Source of the DNA: Caulobacter segnis
GTDB taxonomy: Bacteria > Pseudomonadota > Alphaproteobacteria > Caulobacterales > Caulobacteraceae
Direction: 5' to 3'
Assembly (NCBI RefSeq): GCF_003243465.1
Contig: NZ_QFQZ01000038.1
Span: forward strand, 1-44,268
Length of the DNA stretch: 44,268 nucleotides
The notes under the pieces were generated by a model. That model made no database searches. It was given only the letters and a program-made list of their open reading frames with translations, and was not told where the DNA came from. A program made the translations under genes and the position numbers. Below are positions 41,224-44,268 of the stretch, in pieces; position 1 is the stretch's first letter, and every line of letters begins with the position of its first letter.

Positions 41224-42762
41224 ATGCACCCCTTCCACCACGCCCAAACCCAGGCCGACAAGGCCGCCTACGTCATGGCCGGCTCCGGCGAGACCGTGAC
41301 CTACGGCCAGCTGGACGCCCGCTCGAACCAGGGGGCGCATCTGTTCCGGTCGCTGGGCCTGCGGCGCGGCGACGTGATCGCGATCATGATGGAGAACAAC
41401 GCCCGCTACTTCGAGATCGCCTGGGCCGCCCAGCGCGCGGGGCTCTACTTCGTCTGCGTCTCGACCAAGCTGACGGCGGGCGAGGCCCAGTACATCCTCG
41501 AGGACTGCGGGGCGATGGTTTTCATCACCTCGCCGGCCATGGGTTCGGTCATCGACGAGATCGCCAAGGCGCTGCCGGGGCTCAAGCTCTACGCCGTCGG
41601 CGGCGCCCACGGCCCCTACGCCGACTTCGAGACCGCCCGCGCGCCCCTGCCGACAACGCCGATCGCCGACCAGAGCGCGGGCTCGGACATGCTCTATTCA
41701 TCGGGCACCACCGGCCGGCCCAAGGGCGTCAAGCCCGCGCTCAGCGACCAGCCGATCGACGCGCCCCACGCCCTGCAGATGATGGCTCAGGGCCTGTTCG
41801 GCTTCACCGGCGACAGCGTCTATCTCTCGCCCGCGCCGCTGTACCACGCCGCCCCGCTACGCTGGTGCATGGTCGTCCACAAGCTGGGCGGCACTGTGAT
41901 CGTCATGGAGAAGTACGAGCCCGAGGCGGCCCTTGCTCTCATCGAGAAGCACAAGGTCACCTGCGGCCAGTTCGTGCCGACCCACTTCGTGCGGATGCTG
42001 AAGCTGCCCGAGGACGTCCGCGCCAAGTACGACGTCTCGTCGATGACGTCGGCGATCCACGCCGCCGCCCCCTGCCCCGTGCCGGTCAAGGAGCAGATGA
42101 TCGCCTGGTGGGGCCCGGTGATCTACGAATACTACGCCGGCACCGAGGGCAACGGCTTCTGCTGGATCAATTCGCAGAACTGGCTGACCCACAAGGGCAG
42201 CGTGGGCCAGGCCGTCTTGGGCGAGCTGCGCATCTGCGACGAGAACGGCGACCCCGTCCCGCCGCGGACCGAGGGCACGGTCTATTTCGCCAACGGCCCG
42301 GCGGTGAACTACCACAACGCCCCGGAAAAGACCGCCGAGAGCTACAACAAGCACGGCTGGACCACCCTGGGCGACGTGGGCTGGGTCGACGAGGAGGGCT
42401 ATCTCTACCTCACCGACCGCAAGAGCTTCATGATCATCTCGGGCGGGGTGAATATCTATCCGCAAGAAATCGAAAACTTGCTGATCACCCACCCCAAGGT
42501 CGCCGACGCCGCCGTGGTCGGCGCGCCGTGCGAGGAGATGGGCGAAAAGGTCGTGGCGGTCATCCAGCCGCTGAACTTCGGCGACGACCAGGCCGCCCTG
42601 GCCGAGGAGCTGATGACCTTCGCCCGCGCCAATCTGAGCCACGTGAAGTCGCCGCGCCGCATCGACTTCATGGCCGAACTGCCCCGGCACCCGACCGGCA
42701 AGCTCTACAAGCGCCTGATCCGCGACGCCTATTGGGGCAAGGGCGAGAGCCGGATCGTGTAG
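41224..42762 (+). CDS. Acyl-CoA synthetase (AMP-forming)
   Basis: 512-residue ANL-family ligase. Adenylation motifs: YSSGTTGRPKG (A3, phosphate binding), YEYYAGTEGNG (A5), GWTTLGDVGWVDEEGYLYLTDR (A7-A8) and the C-terminal catalytic Lys in HPTGKLYKRL (A10). It resembles FadD-type enzymes that activate fatty, steroid side-chain or aryl acids. The ATG at 41224 follows the inverted repeat; a longer frame from 41119 runs through that repeat and is rejected. It fits as the CoA-activation step after P450 and GMC oxidation. Confidence 0.92.
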   Translation: MHPFHHAQTQADKAAYVMAGSGETVTYGQLDARSNQGAHLFRSLGLRRGDVIAIMMENNARYFEIAWAAQRAGLYFVCVSTKLTAGEAQYILEDCGAMVFITSPAMGSVIDEIAKALPGLKLYAVGGAHGPYADFETARAPLPTTPIADQSAGSDMLYSSGTTGRPKGVKPALSDQPIDAPHALQMMAQGLFGFTGDSVYLSPAPLYHAAPLRWCMVVHKLGGTVIVMEKYEPEAALALIEKHKVTCGQFVPTHFVRMLKLPEDVRAKYDVSSMTSAIHAAAPCPVPVKEQMIAWWGPVIYEYYAGTEGNGFCWINSQNWLTHKGSVGQAVLGELRICDENGDPVPPRTEGTVYFANGPAVNYHNAPEKTAESYNKHGWTTLGDVGWVDEEGYLYLTDRKSFMIISGGVNIYPQEIENLLITHPKVADAAVVGAPCEEMGEKVVAVIQPLNFGDDQAALAEELMTFARANLSHVKSPRRIDFMAELPRHPTGKLYKRLIRDAYWGKGESRIV

Positions 42763-42808
42763 ACACCAAATAGTTGCAAAATTGATAGAACGCCCCCCAT
42801 AATCAGGT

Positions 42809-43885
42809 ATGGGGCGCATGAGACTCGCAATCGTTGGCGGTGGCGCGAAGGCTGCGGCGATCGCCGCCAAGGCGGCGTGCCTCAAGGCCGTTCGCAAGAT
42901 CGAGATCGAAACAGTCATTTTCGAGCGCGCGCGCATCGGCGCGAACTGGAATGGCTCACATGGCTATACCGACGGCCGACAATCGCTGTGCACGCCTGCC
43001 GAAAGAGATTTGGGCTTTCCCTATGAGCTGGCCACTTACGGCGACGCAGTGGCCAGTCGGATGCAGGCTAACTTTTCCTGGGCCGCGTTCATGGTCTCGA
43101 CGGAGCGCTACGGTGATTGGGTGGACTCCGGACGCCCTCCCCCCAGCCATCGCGAGTTCGCCGATTACCTCGATTTCTGCGTCAAGCGCTCCAAGGCGGG
43201 ATTGGTTAGCGGCGATGTTGTGAGCCTGGATCACGCCGATGGATTGTGGCGCGTAGGCTACGAGACCGCTTCCAAAACGCGAAGATCGAAGGAGGGGTTC
43301 GACGGTGTCGTAGTGACCGGAACAGGGCCAGCCAAGCGGATCTCGACATTTACAGATCGCCGCCTTTTCGACGGGCGATCGTTCTGGAACGCTTTGACCA
43401 TCTTACCTGGCTTGGCGGCAGCTGCGCCGGAGTCGCCGATCGTGGTGCTGGGCTCGGGCGGAACTGCGGCCGCTTGCGCCGGTTGGCTTGTGAGGGCCGG
43501 CATACCCAATCAGATCGTTATCTTGGGGCGCAGCCCCACGCTTTTCGCTCGCACGGACAGCGCGTTCGAAAACCGCGTGTTCCGGGACGAGGATGCCTGG
43601 CGGTCCTTGAGCTTCGACGATCGAAGACGCTTCACCGAACGCCTGACCCGTGGCGCCGTATGGCAAAGCGTTCTGGACGTCCTGGGACGGGCCAAGAACG
43701 TCGAGGTCAGACAGGGAGAAATCACGTCGATCCAATTATCCTCTCCGGGTTCGCCATCGTTGTCTTGCCGCCAATCAATCGATCGTCTCAATCGTCGATT
43801 CAGCGGTCCCCAGCCTCCCTGGGCGAGTCCGTCGTGGCCTCTTCATGGAGATCCAACCCAGGCAGCATCCACCGGAAGCCTCTAG
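42809..43885 (+). pseudogene. MbtG-like lysine N-monooxygenase, C-terminus lost
   Basis: The first ~310 codons match the mycobactin lysine N6-hydroxylase (MbtG) pattern along their length: LAIVGGGAKAAAIAAKA (FAD), IGANWNGSHGYTDGRQSLCT PAERDLGFPY, GRPPPSHREFADYL, VVLGSGGTAAACAGWLV (NADPH) and FARTDSAFENRVFRDEDAW. After about position 43735 homology stops and the frame becomes Ser/Pro-rich with no family features, so the last ~115 residues of a normal enzyme (about 430) are missing. No other frame restores them. GC content and codon bias are visibly lower than upstream genes. An ATG at 42818 is an alternative start. Likely a truncated, perhaps acquired, gene; the substrate is a guess from the family. 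Confidence 0.7.
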
Positions 43886-44268
43886 AGATTCAGTGTGCAC
43901 GCGGCAATCTCGACGGCATCACCCGCGGTGCCATAGCCGATGGTAAGGCCCGATCCGCCGTGGCCATAGTTGTGGACGACGGGGATCTCTCGGCCACGGA
44001 TGCGGATTCGCTCTACCTCGAGCCGCACTGAGGAGCGACCTGGCCGCAGTCCAGCCCAGACCTTGACGATCTCAGCACGACGCAGCGATGGCACCGCCGC
44101 GTACGCACGGGACAAGATCAGGTCCGTGTCCGACTGTCGTACCTTGGTGTCCCAGTCGCCCTTCTGCGTTGTCCCGCCAACCACAACCGTGTCTGCACCA
44201 GGCAGGGGGTGCAAGGGCGAGAGGGTGAAAGAAGGAGGAGGTGGGAGGGCGGGAGGGGGAGATGCCGT
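43882..44268 (-). CDS. D-amino-acid oxidase family, 3' part (runs off window)
   Basis: About 110 C-terminal residues are readable and follow the D-amino-acid/D-aspartate oxidase pattern: DTVVVGGTTQKGDWDTKV, VWAGLRPGRSSVRLEVERI and VHNYGHGGSGLTIGYGTAGD AVE. The Arg in GLRPGR and the HNYGHGG FAD loop are the key conserved elements. The natural stop is at 43882. Upstream of about 44214 the frame stays open to the window edge but reads as a Pro/Ser low-complexity string unlike the family, over a nearly pure-purine stretch, so the sequence there may be unreliable. It shares the CTAG stop tetranucleotide with the convergent monooxygenase remnant. Confidence 0.8.
   Translation of the reverse strand, partial: TASPPPALPPPPSFTLSPLHPLPGADTVVVGGTTQKGDWDTKVRQSDTDLILSRAYAAVPSLRRAEIVKVWAGLRPGRSSVRLEVERIRIRGREIPVVHNYGHGGSGLTIGYGTAGDAVEIAACTLNL

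Overview
The window reads as a chromosomal segment of a GC-rich alphaproteobacterium, most likely a Caulobacter or close relative. Reasons: strong third-position GC bias; a flgBC-fliE / fliOP flagellar locus with a perfect CtrA box (TTAA-N7-TTAA); clustered CcrM sites (GANTC) before a PAS-protein gene; a MucR-family regulator next to that gene in the order I recall from Caulobacter (mucR2-mopJ); and rut and nas genes typical of the group. No phage, IS element, CRISPR array or rRNA was seen.

Layout. 1-73: 3' part of a tRNA-Met. 148-15662: a complete nitrate-assimilation island in two opposed transcription units with the regulators between them. Leftward: outer-membrane porin, nrtA, nrtB, nrtC. 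Rightward: mobA, nasT, nasS, then MFS nitrate transporter, nirB, nirD, nitrate reductase nasA, cobA and a nitrate-reductase-associated protein. Both structural units begin with a leader that I read as a NasT (ANTAR) antitermination target: two hairpins with A1/G4 hexaloops, the second overlapping the 5' arm of an intrinsic terminator. NasS, a nitrate-binding protein without a signal peptide, would hold NasT until nitrate is present. A 28-codon frame with its own Shine-Dalgarno lies between the second terminator and the transporter and overlaps the transporter start by ATGA.

15659-19692: pyrimidine degradation, rutR divergent from rutB-C-D-A, with two RutR boxes between; a large inverted repeat separates rutD from rutA. 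19784-25468: a YceI-like protein, a long Mfd-family helicase, a small unknown protein and a HutC-type GntR regulator. 25552-29385: solitary hutH, then a two-gene osmoprotectant-type ABC importer whose permease and binding protein are fused. 29534-31741: a 50-residue membrane protein, a LysR regulator and a divergent SbtA-type bicarbonate transporter.

31762-36245: flagellar genes (fliE, flgC, flgB leftward; fliO, fliP rightward), ribokinase, a MopJ-like PAS protein and a MucR-type regulator. 36787-42762: enoyl-CoA hydratase, cytochrome P450, GMC oxidoreductase and acyl-CoA ligase, which together look like an oxidation route from an alkyl or alicyclic substrate to a CoA thioester. 42809-44268: a lower-GC stretch with an MbtG-like lysine N-monooxygenase that has lost its C-terminus and the 3' end of a D-amino-acid oxidase gene. 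The final ~60 bases are almost pure purine and may be an assembly-edge artefact.
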